DNA of 64,000 nucleotides from Sutterella sp047777475 (lineage in GTDB: Bacteria; Pseudomonadota; Gammaproteobacteria; Burkholderiales; Burkholderiaceae_F), in contig JBKEET010000001.1 in NCBI GenBank assembly GCA_047777475.1, forward strand, positions 186,001 to 250,000, written 5' to 3'. Position 1 is the stretch's first letter. Each line of letters begins with the position of its first letter. Of this stretch, positions 52,489 to 61,666 are shown in pieces. Position numbers and translations under genes: made by a program. Under the pieces are notes generated by a model. That model was given only the letters and a program-made list of their open reading frames with translations, searched no databases and was not told the DNA's origin.

Positions 52489-55400
52489 ATGGAAGTTTCA
52501 CGCAGAAGTTTCTTCAAGCGCGGCCTTCTCTTCGGCACCGGCGCAGCGGCTGCCGGCGCGGCAGGCGCAGCCGCCGCGGCCGGCCACGAAAAGAAGCCGT
52601 ACAAGCTCGCCAACGTCAAGGAAGTCACCAACATCTGCTGCTACTGCGCGGGCGGCTGCGGCGTCATCTGCTCGTCGCGCAACGGCGAGCTGATCAACGT
52701 CGAGGGCGACCCCGACCATCCCGTCAACCTCGGCGGCCTGTGCCCGAAGGGCGCCACGCTCTGGGGCCTGCGCAACGTGGTCACGAAGGACCGCAAGGCG
52801 CAGCTCAACCCCAACCGCATCCTGCACCCGATGGTGCGCCGCGCCGGCTCCCGCAAGTGGGAGCGCATCTCCTGGGAGCAGGCCGAGGAGGAAATCGCCC
52901 GCCGCGTCAAGAAGACGCGCGACGCGACCTTCGTCGAGAAAGAGCAGGGCATCACGGTCAACCGCTGCGACGGCATCGCGAGCTTCGGCGCCGCGCAGCT
53001 CAACAACGAGGAGGGCTGGCTCGTGCAGAAGTTCGCGCGCAGCCTCGGCGTCGTCACGATCGACAACCAGACGCGCGTGTGCCACTCCTCGACCGTCTCG
53101 GGCCTCGCGCCGAGCTTTGGGCGCGGCTCCATGACGAGCCACTGGAACGATTTCCCGAACGCCGACGTGATCATCACGATCGGCTCGAACAACGTCGAAA
53201 ACCATCCGCTTTCCTCCCGCTGGGTCGAGCGCGCCCAGGATCACGGCGCCACGTGGATCGTCATCGACCCGCGCTTCTCGCGCTCCGCGGCGCGCGCCGA
53301 CATCTACGGCCGCATCCGCCCGGGCACGGACCTCGCCTTCTTCAACGGCCTCATCAACTACATCCTGCAGAACGACCTCTGGCAGAAGGAGTACGTGCTC
53401 CACTACACGAACGCCTCGGCGCTGCTGCGGCCCGACTACAAGTTCGACCCGGAAACGGGCCTCTTCTCGGGGTGGGACCCGAAGAAGAAGCGCTACTCGA
53501 ACGAGACCTGGGGCTACGACTATGAGCGCAAGGTCGCCTGGGACACCTCGGAAGGCTCGGCCTTCTCCTGGGTGAACCGCCCGGGCACGCCGAAGTTCAA
53601 GACGCCCGACCTCGAGATCCTGAAGCGCGATCCGACGCTCAAGGACCCGAACTGCGTCCTCAACGTCATGAAACGCCACTTCGCGCGCTACACGCCCGAT
53701 GCGGTCGCCCGCGTCACGGGCATGGACAAGGACGTGATGATGAAGATCTGGCAGATCTACGCGTCGACCGGCAAGCCGGAGCGCGCGGGCACGTTCCTTT
53801 ACGCGCTCGGCCTTACGCAGCACACCTACGGCTCGCAGAACTGCCGCGCGATGTGCATCATCCAGCTCCTGCTCGGCAACATCGGCGTCGCGGGCGGCGG
53901 CATCAACGCGCTGCGCGGCGAGCCGAACGTCCAGGGCTCGACCGACGTGGCCGCCACGTCGCACCAGGCGCCCGGCTACCTCAGCTGGCCCTCCGCTTCG
54001 AAGCACCCGACCCTTGCCGACTACCTCTCGAAGGAAACCTACGCCGCCGGCTACTACTCGAACAAGCCGAAGTTCTGGGTCTCGGCGCTGCGCGAATGGT
54101 TCGGCAAGAACGCCACGGTCGAGAACGACTACTGCTACGACCTGCTCCCGAAGATCGCCCCGGGCCTCGACGGCGGCGACTACTCGACGATCATGTCGTT
54201 CAACAACATGCGCGACAACAAGGTGAAGGGCTATTTCGTCTGGGGCATGAACCCCGCGAGCTGCCAGCCCAACGCCAAGCACGCGCGCCACGCCATGGCC
54301 AACCTCGACTGGATGGTCGTCGCCGACTGGTTCCCCACCGAGACGGCCACGTTCTGGGAAGCGCCCGACATGAAGCCCGAGGACGTCAAGACCGAGGTCT
54401 ACTTCCTGCCCGCGGCGCTGATCTTCGAGAAGATCGGCTCGATCACCAACTCCGGCCGCTGGATCCAGTGGCGCGAGAAGTCCGTCGAGCCGCCGGGAGA
54501 GTGCAAGTCCGACTTCCTCATCATGATGGAGCTCTGGCAGCACATCCGCGCGCTCTATGAAAAGGAAGGCGGCGCCTGCCCGGACCAGGTCCTCAAGGCG
54601 AACTTCGACTACACGATCGACGGCAAGCCCGACCTGAGGGCGCTCTGCTGGGCCATCAACGGCTACAGCACGAAGGACGGCAAGCTCCTCAAGGGCTACA
54701 GCCAGCTCCAGGCCGACGGCACCACCGCCTGCGGCATGTGGATCTATTCGGGCTACTACAACAACGAAGCCGAGAAGCTTGACCCGATGAAGCAGCCGAT
54801 GACGCGCCGCAGCAAGGCCGACCCCTCGGGCCTCGGGCTCTATCCGCAGTGGTCGTTCTGCTGGCCCGCCAACCGCCGCGTGCTCTACAACCGCGCCTCG
54901 GCCGACCCGCAGGGCAGGCCCTGGAACCCGAAGAAGGTCCTGGTCGCCTGGGACGGCAAGAAGTGGATCCAGAACGACGTGGGCGACTTCGTCACCGCGA
55001 AGGCACCCGACGACAACGCGTTCTTCATGACCTGGGAGCAGAACGCCAGGCTCTTCGCCTACGGCATGAGCGACGGCCCGCTGCCCGAGCACTTCGAGCC
55101 GCTCGAGGCGCCCGTGAAGAACGCGATGAACGGCGCGGACAAGAACCCGTGCCTGCGCTTCGGCGACGATCCGTCGGTGCAGGCGGGCACGCCCGACAAG
55201 TACCCGTACGCCGTCACCACCTACTCGGTGGTCGAGCAGTGGCAGTCGGGCACGCAGACGCGCTCCATCCCGTGGCTGAACGAGATCATGCCGAGCAACT
55301 TCGTCGAGATCTCGCCTGAGCTCGCCAAGGAAAAGGGCATCAGGAACGGCGACATGGTCCGCGTGTGGAACAACCGCGGCTCCGTGAAAGTGCCGGCGAT

Positions 55401-55596
55401 GGTCACCATCCGCATGGCGCCGATGACGGTCAACGGCCGCAAGGTCCACGTGGTCGGCCTCCCGCACCACTTCTCCTGGTGCGGCAGGTTCGCCACGGGC
55501 GACAACGTCAACGACCTGACGCCCAACGTGGGCGACCCCAACTCGTGGATTCCCGAGTACAAGGCCTTCCTCGTCAACCTTGAAAAGGCTGCCTGA
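52489..55596 (+). CDS. fdnG: Formate dehydrogenase-N catalytic subunit (molybdopterin, Cys form)
   Basis: A 1035-residue periplasmic enzyme with an AGGAGG ribosome site. The Tat signal is SRRSFFKRG followed by an Ala-rich hydrophobic stretch. The 4Fe-4S site is CCYCAGGCGVICSS with a later LCPKGA. The active-site residue, selenocysteine in E. coli FdnG (RVU...), is an ordinary Cys here: residue 198, codon TGC at 53080-53082 in TRVCHSSTVSG. The conserved His follows it. It oxidises formate to CO2 and passes electrons to the beta subunit. With the next two genes it forms the membrane complex, and fdhE/fdhD after it assist maturation. Molybdenum or tungsten cannot be told apart here. Confidence 0.96.
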   Translation: MEVSRRSFFKRGLLFGTGAAAAGAAGAAAAAGHEKKPYKLANVKEVTNICCYCAGGCGVICSSRNGELINVEGDPDHPVNLGGLCPKGATLWGLRNVVTKDRKAQLNPNRILHPMVRRAGSRKWERISWEQAEEEIARRVKKTRDATFVEKEQGITVNRCDGIASFGAAQLNNEEGWLVQKFARSLGVVTIDNQTRVCHSSTVSGLAPSFGRGSMTSHWNDFPNADVIITIGSNNVENHPLSSRWVERAQDHGATWIVIDPRFSRSAARADIYGRIRPGTDLAFFNGLINYILQNDLWQKEYVLHYTNASALLRPDYKFDPETGLFSGWDPKKKRYSNETWGYDYERKVAWDTSEGSAFSWVNRPGTPKFKTPDLEILKRDPTLKDPNCVLNVMKRHFARYTPDAVARVTGMDKDVMMKIWQIYASTGKPERAGTFLYALGLTQHTYGSQNCRAMCIIQLLLGNIGVAGGGINALRGEPNVQGSTDVAATSHQAPGYLSWPSASKHPTLADYLSKETYAAGYYSNKPKFWVSALREWFGKNATVENDYCYDLLPKIAPGLDGGDYSTIMSFNNMRDNKVKGYFVWGMNPASCQPNAKHARHAMANLDWMVVADWFPTETATFWEAPDMKPEDVKTEVYFLPAALIFEKIGSITNSGRWIQWREKSVEPPGECKSDFLIMMELWQHIRALYEKEGGACPDQVLKANFDYTIDGKPDLRALCWAINGYSTKDGKLLKGYSQLQADGTTACGMWIYSGYYNNEAEKLDPMKQPMTRRSKADPSGLGLYPQWSFCWPANRRVLYNRASADPQGRPWNPKKVLVAWDGKKWIQNDVGDFVTAKAPDDNAFFMTWEQNARLFAYGMSDGPLPEHFEPLEAPVKNAMNGADKNPCLRFGDDPSVQAGTPDKYPYAVTTYSVVEQWQSGTQTRSIPWLNEIMPSNFVEISPELAKEKGIRNGDMVRVWNNRGSVKVPAMVTIRMAPMTVNGRKVHVVGLPHHFSWCGRFATGDNVNDLTPNVGDPNSWIPEYKAFLVNLEKAA

Positions 55597-55619
55597 GCAG
55601 CGCAGATAAGGAGATAACA

Positions 55620-56513
55620 ATGGCAAAGCAACAAGTCGCGATGCTCTTTGACGCTTCGCACTGCACAGGCTGCAAGGGCTGCCAGGTGGCATGCAAGCAG
55701 TGGAACATGCTTCCGTCGCCCATGGGACTCAACGAAAACAAGTTCTCGGGCAGCTACCAGAACCCGCCGGACCTGAACGGCGACACGCGCCTCGTGATGA
55801 CGTTCCGCGAAACGCCCTCGGGCAACAAGTTCCACCCGATCAACATGGCGATCGGCCGCCGCTCGTGCTTCCACTGCACGGACGCGGGCTGCGTGGAGAT
55901 CTGCTCCTCGGGCGCCCTTTACAAGACCGAGTCGGGCGTCGTCGCCTTCGATTCGAAGAAGTGCAACGGCTGCACCTACTGCCAGACCGCCTGCCCGTTC
56001 GACGTGCCGCGCTTCCGGCCCGGCGACGGGACGATCGACAAGTGCACGATGTGCATCGACAGGCTCGACGAGGGCGGCATCCCCGCCTGCGTCAAGACCT
56101 GCCAGCCCGAGGCGCTTTCCTTCGGGCCGCGCGACGAGATGATCGCCAAGGGCATGGCCCGCGTCGAATTCCTGAAGAAGAAGGGCTTCGACAAGGCCGA
56201 GCTCTACGGCGTCAACGAAATGGGCGGCCTGCACATCCTCACGGTGTGCCAGTACGGCCACGAGGCCTACGGCCTGCCGACGAACCCGAAGACGAATTCG
56301 ATGGTCGGCGCCATGAAGACGATGAAGGCCGTCACCGGCATCGGCACCGCGGCCGTCATCGCCGGCCTGGCGGTGTCGTTCGCCGCCGCGACCGGCTACC
56401 GCCGCAAGAAGGTCACCATCGAGGAGGCCAAGGCCGCCTGGACGAGCGAACAGCGCGCCAAGGCCGATCGTGAAGTCAAGGAGCTTCTTGAAAAAGAAGC
56501 CCCGCGTCAGTAA
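55620..56513 (+). CDS. fdnH: Formate dehydrogenase-N beta subunit (four 4Fe-4S clusters)
   Basis: A 297-residue electron-transfer subunit. Four Cys clusters are visible in order: CTGCKGCQVAC, CFHCTDAGCVEIC, CNGCTYCQTAC and CTMCIDR with CVKTC. A C-terminal membrane helix (about 238-256, AAVIAGLAVSFAAATGY) anchors it on the periplasmic side and a charged tail follows. It relays electrons from FdnG to the heme subunit. Spacing to fdnG is 23 bases with an AAGGAG site. Confidence 0.96.
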   Translation: MAKQQVAMLFDASHCTGCKGCQVACKQWNMLPSPMGLNENKFSGSYQNPPDLNGDTRLVMTFRETPSGNKFHPINMAIGRRSCFHCTDAGCVEICSSGALYKTESGVVAFDSKKCNGCTYCQTACPFDVPRFRPGDGTIDKCTMCIDRLDEGGIPACVKTCQPEALSFGPRDEMIAKGMARVEFLKKKGFDKAELYGVNEMGGLHILTVCQYGHEAYGLPTNPKTNSMVGAMKTMKAVTGIGTAAVIAGLAVSFAAATGYRRKKVTIEEAKAAWTSEQRAKADREVKELLEKEAPRQ

Positions 56514-56528
56514 AGGAGGAGAAACAGC

Positions 56529-57254
56529 ATGACACGCTATATCCAGCGCCATTCGCTGCTCACCCGCATCACCCACGGCGTGGCCGCGATTTCCTGCATC
56601 GGCCTCGCAATCACCGGCGTCTTCGTGTTCGTCCCGAGCCTCGGGGGCGGCATCATGGGAGGCGAATTCACGCACACCATGCGCGTGCTGCACCGGATCA
56701 TCGGCATCCCGTTCATCGTGATCCCGATCATCTCGCTGCTCCTTTCGCCCAAGGGCGCGAAGAACCTCTTCAAGGAGGACATCTTCGGCAAGTGGGACAA
56801 GGACGACTGGGAGTGGGCCAAGAAGTTCCCGCTCTACCTGTTCGCGCCGGGCAAGGTCCACATGCCCCCGCAGCACCACGTCAAGTCGGCGCAGCGCCTC
56901 GCGGACGGCGCGCTGCTCTTCTGCTGCATCTTCATGGCCGTCTCGGGCATCGTGCTCTGGCTCAACACCTGGCTCGTCTCGGGCGGCGACATGAAGGCGG
57001 GGCTCCCGACCGGGATGGTGCTCGCCGCGCACCTCGTGCACGACGTCTTCTTCTGCCTCACCGTGATCATCGGCATCGCGCACATCTACCTCGGCGCCGG
57101 CATCTGGCAGCCGTACCGCGGCACGGCCCGCCTCATGTGGGGCGACGGCAAGGTGAGCGAAAGCGACGCCGCCTACCACTGGGGCTACTGGGCCAACCAG
57201 GAGATCGCGCTCGGCAAGAACGTCACCGAGGTGAAGGACGACGCCAAGGCGTAG
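56529..57254 (+). CDS. fdnI: Formate dehydrogenase-N gamma subunit (cytochrome b556)
   Basis: A 241-residue membrane protein with four helices. The helix His residues that hold the two b hemes in FdnI are present (LTRITHGVAA near residue 18, TMRVLHRI near 57, and VLAAHLVHDVFF near 165). It receives electrons from the beta subunit and reduces menaquinone or ubiquinone, generating proton motive force. It follows fdnH after 15 bases, with an AAGGAGGA site, and ends before three tandem hairpins. Confidence 0.95.
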   Translation: MTRYIQRHSLLTRITHGVAAISCIGLAITGVFVFVPSLGGGIMGGEFTHTMRVLHRIIGIPFIVIPIISLLLSPKGAKNLFKEDIFGKWDKDDWEWAKKFPLYLFAPGKVHMPPQHHVKSAQRLADGALLFCCIFMAVSGIVLWLNTWLVSGGDMKAGLPTGMVLAAHLVHDVFFCLTVIIGIAHIYLGAGIWQPYRGTARLMWGDGKVSESDAAYHWGYWANQEIALGKNVTEVKDDAKA

Positions 57255-57266
57255 CCCGAAAGGCCG

Positions 57267-57349
57267 GCCCGTCCCTTGAAGGGGGCGGGCGCCTTCCCCG
57301 GGCCGCTGCGCGGGGAAGGGCCTTTTCGGCAGGCGCTGCGCCTGCCGAA
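57267..57349 (+). repeat. Three tandem hairpins between fdnI and fdhE
   Basis: Successive inverted repeats: 57267-57290 (GCCCG/CGGGC with inner TCCC/GGGG), 57292-57319 (CCTTCCCCG/CGGGGAAGG) and 57325-57349 (perfect 11-bp TTCGGCAGGCG/CGCCTGCCGAA). Only TTTT follows the second. They may weaken read-through so that fdhE and fdhD are made at lower levels than the structural subunits. Confidence 0.6.
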
Positions 57350-57410
57350 AGGGCGAAAGCCCCGATTCACAAACCCCAAGAACCGAATTCAACACAAAAA
57401 GGACATCACC

Positions 57411-58298
57411 ATGCTGAGCAGAAAGAACATCGAAAGCGCGCTTGCGGCCTACGCCGGCCACAAGGATCCCGCCGTGCGCGCGCAGCTCAGGGCCCTCGGG
57501 CCCGCGCTCCTTGCGGCGGCCGACGCCCGCGCTTCGCTTGCGGCCGAAGTGCCCGACTGGAGCGACGAGGAAATCGCCGCGGCGGCCACCGGCAAGGCGA
57601 AGCTCCTCTCGGTCCGGCCGGTTGCGATCGACGCGAAGCGCTTTGCCGAGGTGCTCGGGCGCATTGCCGCGGCGATGATCGAAGGCAACGAAGCCGCGGG
57701 CGCCGAGGCCAAGCTGATCCCCGGCATGAAGGCCTTCGATTTCGCGCCCTACATCACGGAGCCGATGCTCGCGCTTGCCGGCCGCGATCCGCTCGCCTAC
57801 CTCGAAAAGGCCGACGGCATGGCCGGGCAGGGCGCGCTCACGGATCTCTTCGTTTTCCCGGCGCTCGGGCTGGCGCTGCGCACTTTCCTCGACGCGGCCG
57901 CGGACGAGGCGAGCCGCCGCATCGAGCCGCTCCTTAAGAACGACACGCACCTCTCGCGTCCGCTCCGGTGCCCCGTGTGCGGGTCCGAGGCGGAAATCGC
58001 CGCCGTGGAGCCCACGGCCGCCAACGGCAACGTGAAGCGCCTTTACTGCGAGTGCTGCGGCGCGGGCTGGCTTTTCGAGCGCATCCGCTGCGCGCACTGC
58101 GGCAACGAGGCGGTGTCCGACTTCGACTACGTGCACGACGAGGACGACCTCACGCACCGGCTGCACCGCGACCGCAGGTGCGGCGCGTCCGTGCCGACGG
58201 TTTTCCCGAAGAGCGCCGAGGGGTTCTGCCCGGAGGTGGAGTCGATCGTCATGGCCGGCCTTTTCGTTTTCAGCGAAGGGCAGAAGGACGCCGCGTGA
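57411..58298 (+). CDS. fdhE: Formate dehydrogenase accessory protein FdhE
   Basis: The start is taken at ATG 57411 (MLSRKNIESAL). The product is 295 residues. The C-terminal part has rubredoxin-like zinc or iron sites: CPVCGSEA, CECCGAGW and CAHCGNEA, the hallmark of FdhE, which is needed in E. coli for formation of active, Tat-exported formate dehydrogenases. The helical N-terminal half includes VFPALGLALR. It lies after the structural genes, before fdhD. Confidence 0.93.
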   Translation: MLSRKNIESALAAYAGHKDPAVRAQLRALGPALLAAADARASLAAEVPDWSDEEIAAAATGKAKLLSVRPVAIDAKRFAEVLGRIAAAMIEGNEAAGAEAKLIPGMKAFDFAPYITEPMLALAGRDPLAYLEKADGMAGQGALTDLFVFPALGLALRTFLDAAADEASRRIEPLLKNDTHLSRPLRCPVCGSEAEIAAVEPTAANGNVKRLYCECCGAGWLFERIRCAHCGNEAVSDFDYVHDEDDLTHRLHRDRRCGASVPTVFPKSAEGFCPEVESIVMAGLFVFSEGQKDAA

Positions 58299-58360
58299 GG
58301 CGGGGAAGGGACGCCCGCCTCCGGCGGAATTGAGCAAAAGCAAGAATGAAGGAGTGGCAG

Positions 58361-59245
58361 ATGAGCGAAAGAGCAAAGGAAGGCGAGAGCCGTGCGATTT
58401 GGGATACGCCGAGCGGCTTCGAGCAGGCCCTGGGGTTAGGCACTGAGGAATTCCCGCTGCCGCTCGGCGCGCGCAGCGTCGGCGTCTCGCGCCTCAACGA
58501 GGCCGGGGCATCGACCGACTGGGTGGCCGAGGAGGTGCCCGTCGCGCTCGTCTACAACGGCATCTCGCATGCGGTCATGATGGCCACGCCCGCGATGCTC
58601 GAGGAGTTTGCGCTCGGGTTTTCGCTTGCCGAGGGCATCATCCCCGACGCGTCCCACCTCTACGACACCGAGGTGCGCGAGGCCTGCCGCGGCATCGAGG
58701 TGAGCATGAAGATCTCGAACGAGTGCTTCTGGCGCCTCAAGGAGCGGCGCCGCACCATGGCGGGCCGCACGGGCTGCGGGCTCTGCGGCGTCGAGAGCCT
58801 CGGCGAAGTCGCGCGCCCGCTCGCGGCGGTGCCCGCCACGCAGACCTTCTCAATGCGCCATTTCCCGCGCGCGCTCGGCTACCTGGGCGACGTGGAGCGC
58901 CTCGGGCGCCTCACGGGCTGCACGCACGCCGCCGTCTGGGTCAATCCCGACGGCACGCTCGCGGGCGGCGCCGAGGACGTCGGCCGCCACGTCGCGCTCG
59001 ACAAGCTCCTCGGGCTTCGCGCGATGCGCGGCTGGGGGAGCGGCGCGCTCTTCATCAGCTCGCGGGCCTCGTTCGAGATGGTGCAGAAGGCGGCCGCCTG
59101 CGGCGTCGAGATCGTCTTTGCCGTGTCGGCGCCCACCGCCATGGCGGTCGACCTCGCGAAGAAGACGGGCGTGACGCTCTGCGCGTTCTGCCGCCGCGAC
59201 CGCGCCAACGTTTACGCGCACCCCGAAAGGCTCATCGGCTTCTAG
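58361..59245 (+). CDS. fdhD: Formate dehydrogenase sulfurtransferase FdhD
   Basis: The start is ATG at 58361, 6 bases after AAGGAG; an earlier ATG at 58346 is too far from it. The product is 294 residues. The CXXC site that takes sulfur from IscS and delivers it to the molybdenum cofactor is RTGCGLCGVES. The GGAEDVGRHVALDKLLG cofactor-binding segment is also clear. It activates FdnG by sulfurating its bis-MGD cofactor. Ends the formate dehydrogenase cluster at a strong terminator. Confidence 0.95.
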   Translation: MSERAKEGESRAIWDTPSGFEQALGLGTEEFPLPLGARSVGVSRLNEAGASTDWVAEEVPVALVYNGISHAVMMATPAMLEEFALGFSLAEGIIPDASHLYDTEVREACRGIEVSMKISNECFWRLKERRRTMAGRTGCGLCGVESLGEVARPLAAVPATQTFSMRHFPRALGYLGDVERLGRLTGCTHAAVWVNPDGTLAGGAEDVGRHVALDKLLGLRAMRGWGSGALFISSRASFEMVQKAAACGVEIVFAVSAPTAMAVDLAKKTGVTLCAFCRRDRANVYAHPERLIGF

Positions 59246-59301
59246 CGCTCCTCGGAAAACAGCGCCTTTCCGCCGCGGCCCGTCCTTTGCCGCGGCGCTC
59301 G

Positions 59302-59342
59302 GGAGAAACGGGCTTCGAGCAGGTCCCGTTTCTCCTTTTTTT
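59302..59342 (+). terminator. Terminator after fdhD
   Basis: Perfect 11-bp stem (GGAGAAACGGG with CCCGTTTCTCC) and a run of seven T. Confidence 0.9.
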
Positions 59343-59400
59343 GTATGATGGCCGGCAGCGCCGGGAAAAAGGCGCTTTTTCTCCAGTGGAGGCCACAGCA

Positions 59401-59931
59401 ATGCCCAAAACCTGCGTGCTCGTCGTGGACATGATCCGCGGCTTTGCCGAAAAAGGGGCGCTCGCCGATCCGTCGATCGCCGCCATCGCGCCCGCCGTGC
59501 GCAAGCGCGTCCTCGCCGCCGACGCGGCCGTCTTCCTCTGCGACCGGCACACCGAAGGCTGCCCCGAGTTCGACGCCTTCCCCGTGCACTGCCTCGCCGG
59601 CAGCGAGGAAAGCGAGGTCATCCCCGCGCTCGCCGACCTCGCCGGGCCCGGCAACACCGTCGGCAAGCAGAGCACCAACGGCTTTTTCGCGCTCGACAAG
59701 GAAAAGCTCGCCCGCTTCGACGAGATCGTCGTCACGGGCTGCTGCACCGACATCTGCGTGCTGCAGCTCGCGCTCACGCTCAAGGCCTGGTTCAACGAGA
59801 GGGGCCTGAGGAAGCGCATCGCCGTGCCGCGCGACGCGGTCGCGACCTACGACGCGCCGGGGCACCCGAAGGAAAAGTATGCCGAAGCGGCGCTCGCGCT
59901 CATGAAAAATGCGGGCATCGCCGTCGAATAA
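59401..59931 (+). CDS. Isochorismatase-like cysteine hydrolase
   Basis: A 176-residue cytoplasmic enzyme with a GGAGG ribosome site. The family triad is visible: Asp near the N terminus (LVVDMIRGF), Lys in the NTVGKQSTNGFF region and the nucleophile Cys in VVTGCCTDICVLQ after the cis-peptide loop. Family members include nicotinamidases, pyrazinamidases and ureidoacrylate hydrolases; this one is a little short for PncA and its metal-site motif is not clear, so the substrate is not assigned. Separate unit after fdhD. Confidence 0.88.
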   Translation: MPKTCVLVVDMIRGFAEKGALADPSIAAIAPAVRKRVLAADAAVFLCDRHTEGCPEFDAFPVHCLAGSEESEVIPALADLAGPGNTVGKQSTNGFFALDKEKLARFDEIVVTGCCTDICVLQLALTLKAWFNERGLRKRIAVPRDAVATYDAPGHPKEKYAEAALALMKNAGIAVE

Positions 59932-59994
59932 GCGCGCCGGAAGCTATCCGAAAAAGTCCGCGCGGCGGGCGTTTTGACGAAACCCCGTAAAGAT

Positions 59995-60049
59995 GAGTAA
60001 ATCACTAAGGTACTGCATAAAGGGTATAGTCGAGTAATTTACTAAGGTA
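59995..60049. promoter_or_regulatory. Two 18-bp direct repeats before the symporter gene
   Basis: Copy 1 at 59995-60012 and copy 2 at 60032-60049 share GAGTAA, three differing bases around the middle, then ACTAAGGTA. Their period is 37 bases (about 3.5 helix turns). They lie 89-143 bases before the symporter start, suggesting cooperative binding of a regulator. Confidence 0.5.
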
Positions 60050-60137
60050 TAAACTGCCTTCCTGTCCGGGCGCGCAGACGCCCGGGCACCGGACCTCTTT
60101 ATAAAAAAACAGACTCCAACCGATAAGGACTGAAAAA

Positions 60138-61415
60138 ATGCCTACAACCTCGGATACCCCGGCAATGCCGACCGCGGCGCAGAAGCGCTCGCGCCTGGTC
60201 ACGGCGGCGGCCTACGTCGTCGCCATCCTGCTCGGCATCGCCTGCGGCCTGTGGGGCGGCACGCTCGCCCAGGGCTTCGCGGACTTCATGAGCTCCGTCT
60301 TCGTGCGGCTCTTCAAGTTCATCTCGATCCCGATCATCGCCGTCTCGATCATCTCGACGCTCGCGCGCATCTCGCAGTCGAGCGAGTCGGGCCGCATCTT
60401 CCGCCACACGATTTTCTACACGCTCACCACGACGATCCTCGCCGCGTCGACGGCGGCCGTGCTCTACGTGATCTTCAAGCCCTCCAACGTTTCCGCCGAG
60501 GGCGCCAAGAACATCGCCAACATCACCGAGCACTCCTACATGTCGTACCTGCAGTCGGTGGTGCCCGACAACTTCCTCTCGCCGTTCCTTTCGGCCAACG
60601 TGCTCTCGGTGCTGCTCATCTCAGCGGCCGTGGGCATCGCGATCGCCTGCATGAAGCGCGGCAGCAAGACCCAGGAGATGCTGATGACGTTCTTCTCGGC
60701 CCTGCAGGAAGTGCTCTTCATCCTCGTGAAGTGGCTGATCGCCGTCCTGCCGCTCGGCATCTTCGGCTTCATTTCGAACTTCGTCGTTGAGATGAAGCAG
60801 GGCGTGAGCATCGGCGGCCTCGGCACGTACTTCGGCGTCGTGCTCGGCGCGAACTTCATCCAGATGCTCGTGGTGCTGCCGCTCTTCATGCTGCTGCGCG
60901 GCGTCAACCCGCTGCGCGTTGCCAAGGGCATGGCGCCGGCGCTGGCGGTGGCCTTCTTCTCGAAGTCGTCCGCCGGCACGCTCCCCGTCACGATGAACTG
61001 CTCCGAGAACAACGTGGGCGTGCACCGCGAGGTGGCCCGCTTCGTGCTCCCGATCTGCACGACGATCAACATGAACGGCTGCGCGGCCTTCATCTTCACG
61101 ACCGTGATTTTCCTCATGCAGAACGCGGGTGCGGCGATCACGCCGTGGACGATGGTGATCTGGATCTTCATCGCCACGCTGGCCGCGGTCGGCAACGCGG
61201 GCGTCCCGATGGGCTGCTTCTTCCTCTCCGCGAGCCTTCTGGCCAGCATGAACGTGCCGATCATCCTCATGGGCGTGATCCTGCCGATCTATGCCGTGAT
61301 CGACATGATCGAGACGACGCTCAACGTCTGGTCCGACAGCTCGGTGGCCGCCATGGTGAACGCCGACCTCTATGGCCGCGACGGCTCGGAGCGCCTTGAG
61401 AGCGCCGAGAGCTGA
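60138..61415 (+). CDS. Dicarboxylate/amino acid:cation symporter (DAACS family)
   Basis: A 425-residue inner-membrane carrier with about eight helices and two hairpin loops. Family motifs: FVRLFKFISIPIIAVSII in helix 2-3, the serine-rich loop FFSKSSAGTLPVT and the helix-7 segment TTINMNGCAAFIF (the NMDGT-like cation site, with Cys in place of Thr here). DAACS members import Asp, Glu, succinate, fumarate or Ser/Thr with Na+ or H+. The start is ATG at 60138 behind AAGGAC. In this setting it may supply C4-dicarboxylates or aspartate for fumarate formation. The gap before it holds two direct repeats. Confidence 0.92.
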   Translation: MPTTSDTPAMPTAAQKRSRLVTAAAYVVAILLGIACGLWGGTLAQGFADFMSSVFVRLFKFISIPIIAVSIISTLARISQSSESGRIFRHTIFYTLTTTILAASTAAVLYVIFKPSNVSAEGAKNIANITEHSYMSYLQSVVPDNFLSPFLSANVLSVLLISAAVGIAIACMKRGSKTQEMLMTFFSALQEVLFILVKWLIAVLPLGIFGFISNFVVEMKQGVSIGGLGTYFGVVLGANFIQMLVVLPLFMLLRGVNPLRVAKGMAPALAVAFFSKSSAGTLPVTMNCSENNVGVHREVARFVLPICTTINMNGCAAFIFTTVIFLMQNAGAAITPWTMVIWIFIATLAAVGNAGVPMGCFFLSASLLASMNVPIILMGVILPIYAVIDMIETTLNVWSDSSVAAMVNADLYGRDGSERLESAES

Positions 61416-61437
61416 CCGTCAGCGTTCCTCGCGCAGC

Positions 61438-61481
61438 AAGCGGGAGCCGCTTCCGAAAAGCGAAGCGCTCCCGCTTTTCTT
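61438..61481 (+). terminator. Terminator after the symporter gene
   Basis: Interrupted stem AAGCGGGAGC with GCTCCCGCTT, followed by TTCTTTT. Confidence 0.85.
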
Positions 61482-61595
61482 TTGTGCACCGGGGGCAGTT
61501 CGGGGGCGGCGGGCGGCATCCCTGAGCCGCATCGGGCCGCGGCGCCCGGGTCCTCTTGCCGCCCGCGGCGGGGGAGGGGCCCAGGAAAAGGGCAA

Positions 61596-61630
61596 AGAAA
61601 ACGGGAGCGGCTTTCTCAAAGCGCTCCCGC
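61596..61630 (-). terminator. Terminator of lplT
   Basis: Read leftward, CGGGAGCG pairs with CGCTCCCG (extended by CTTT/AAAG) and is followed by TTTTCTTT. It lies 37 bases past the lplT stop. Confidence 0.83.
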
Positions 61631-61666
61631 CTGGGCTTGCCGGGGCTCCCCGAAAAGGGGCCTCAA

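Noticed and set aside
55221..58376. 1051-codon open frame antisense to the formate dehydrogenase genes
   Set aside because: It opposes fdnG, fdnH, fdnI and fdhE, all of which have clear family motifs; its translation is low-complexity Arg/Ala/Glu.
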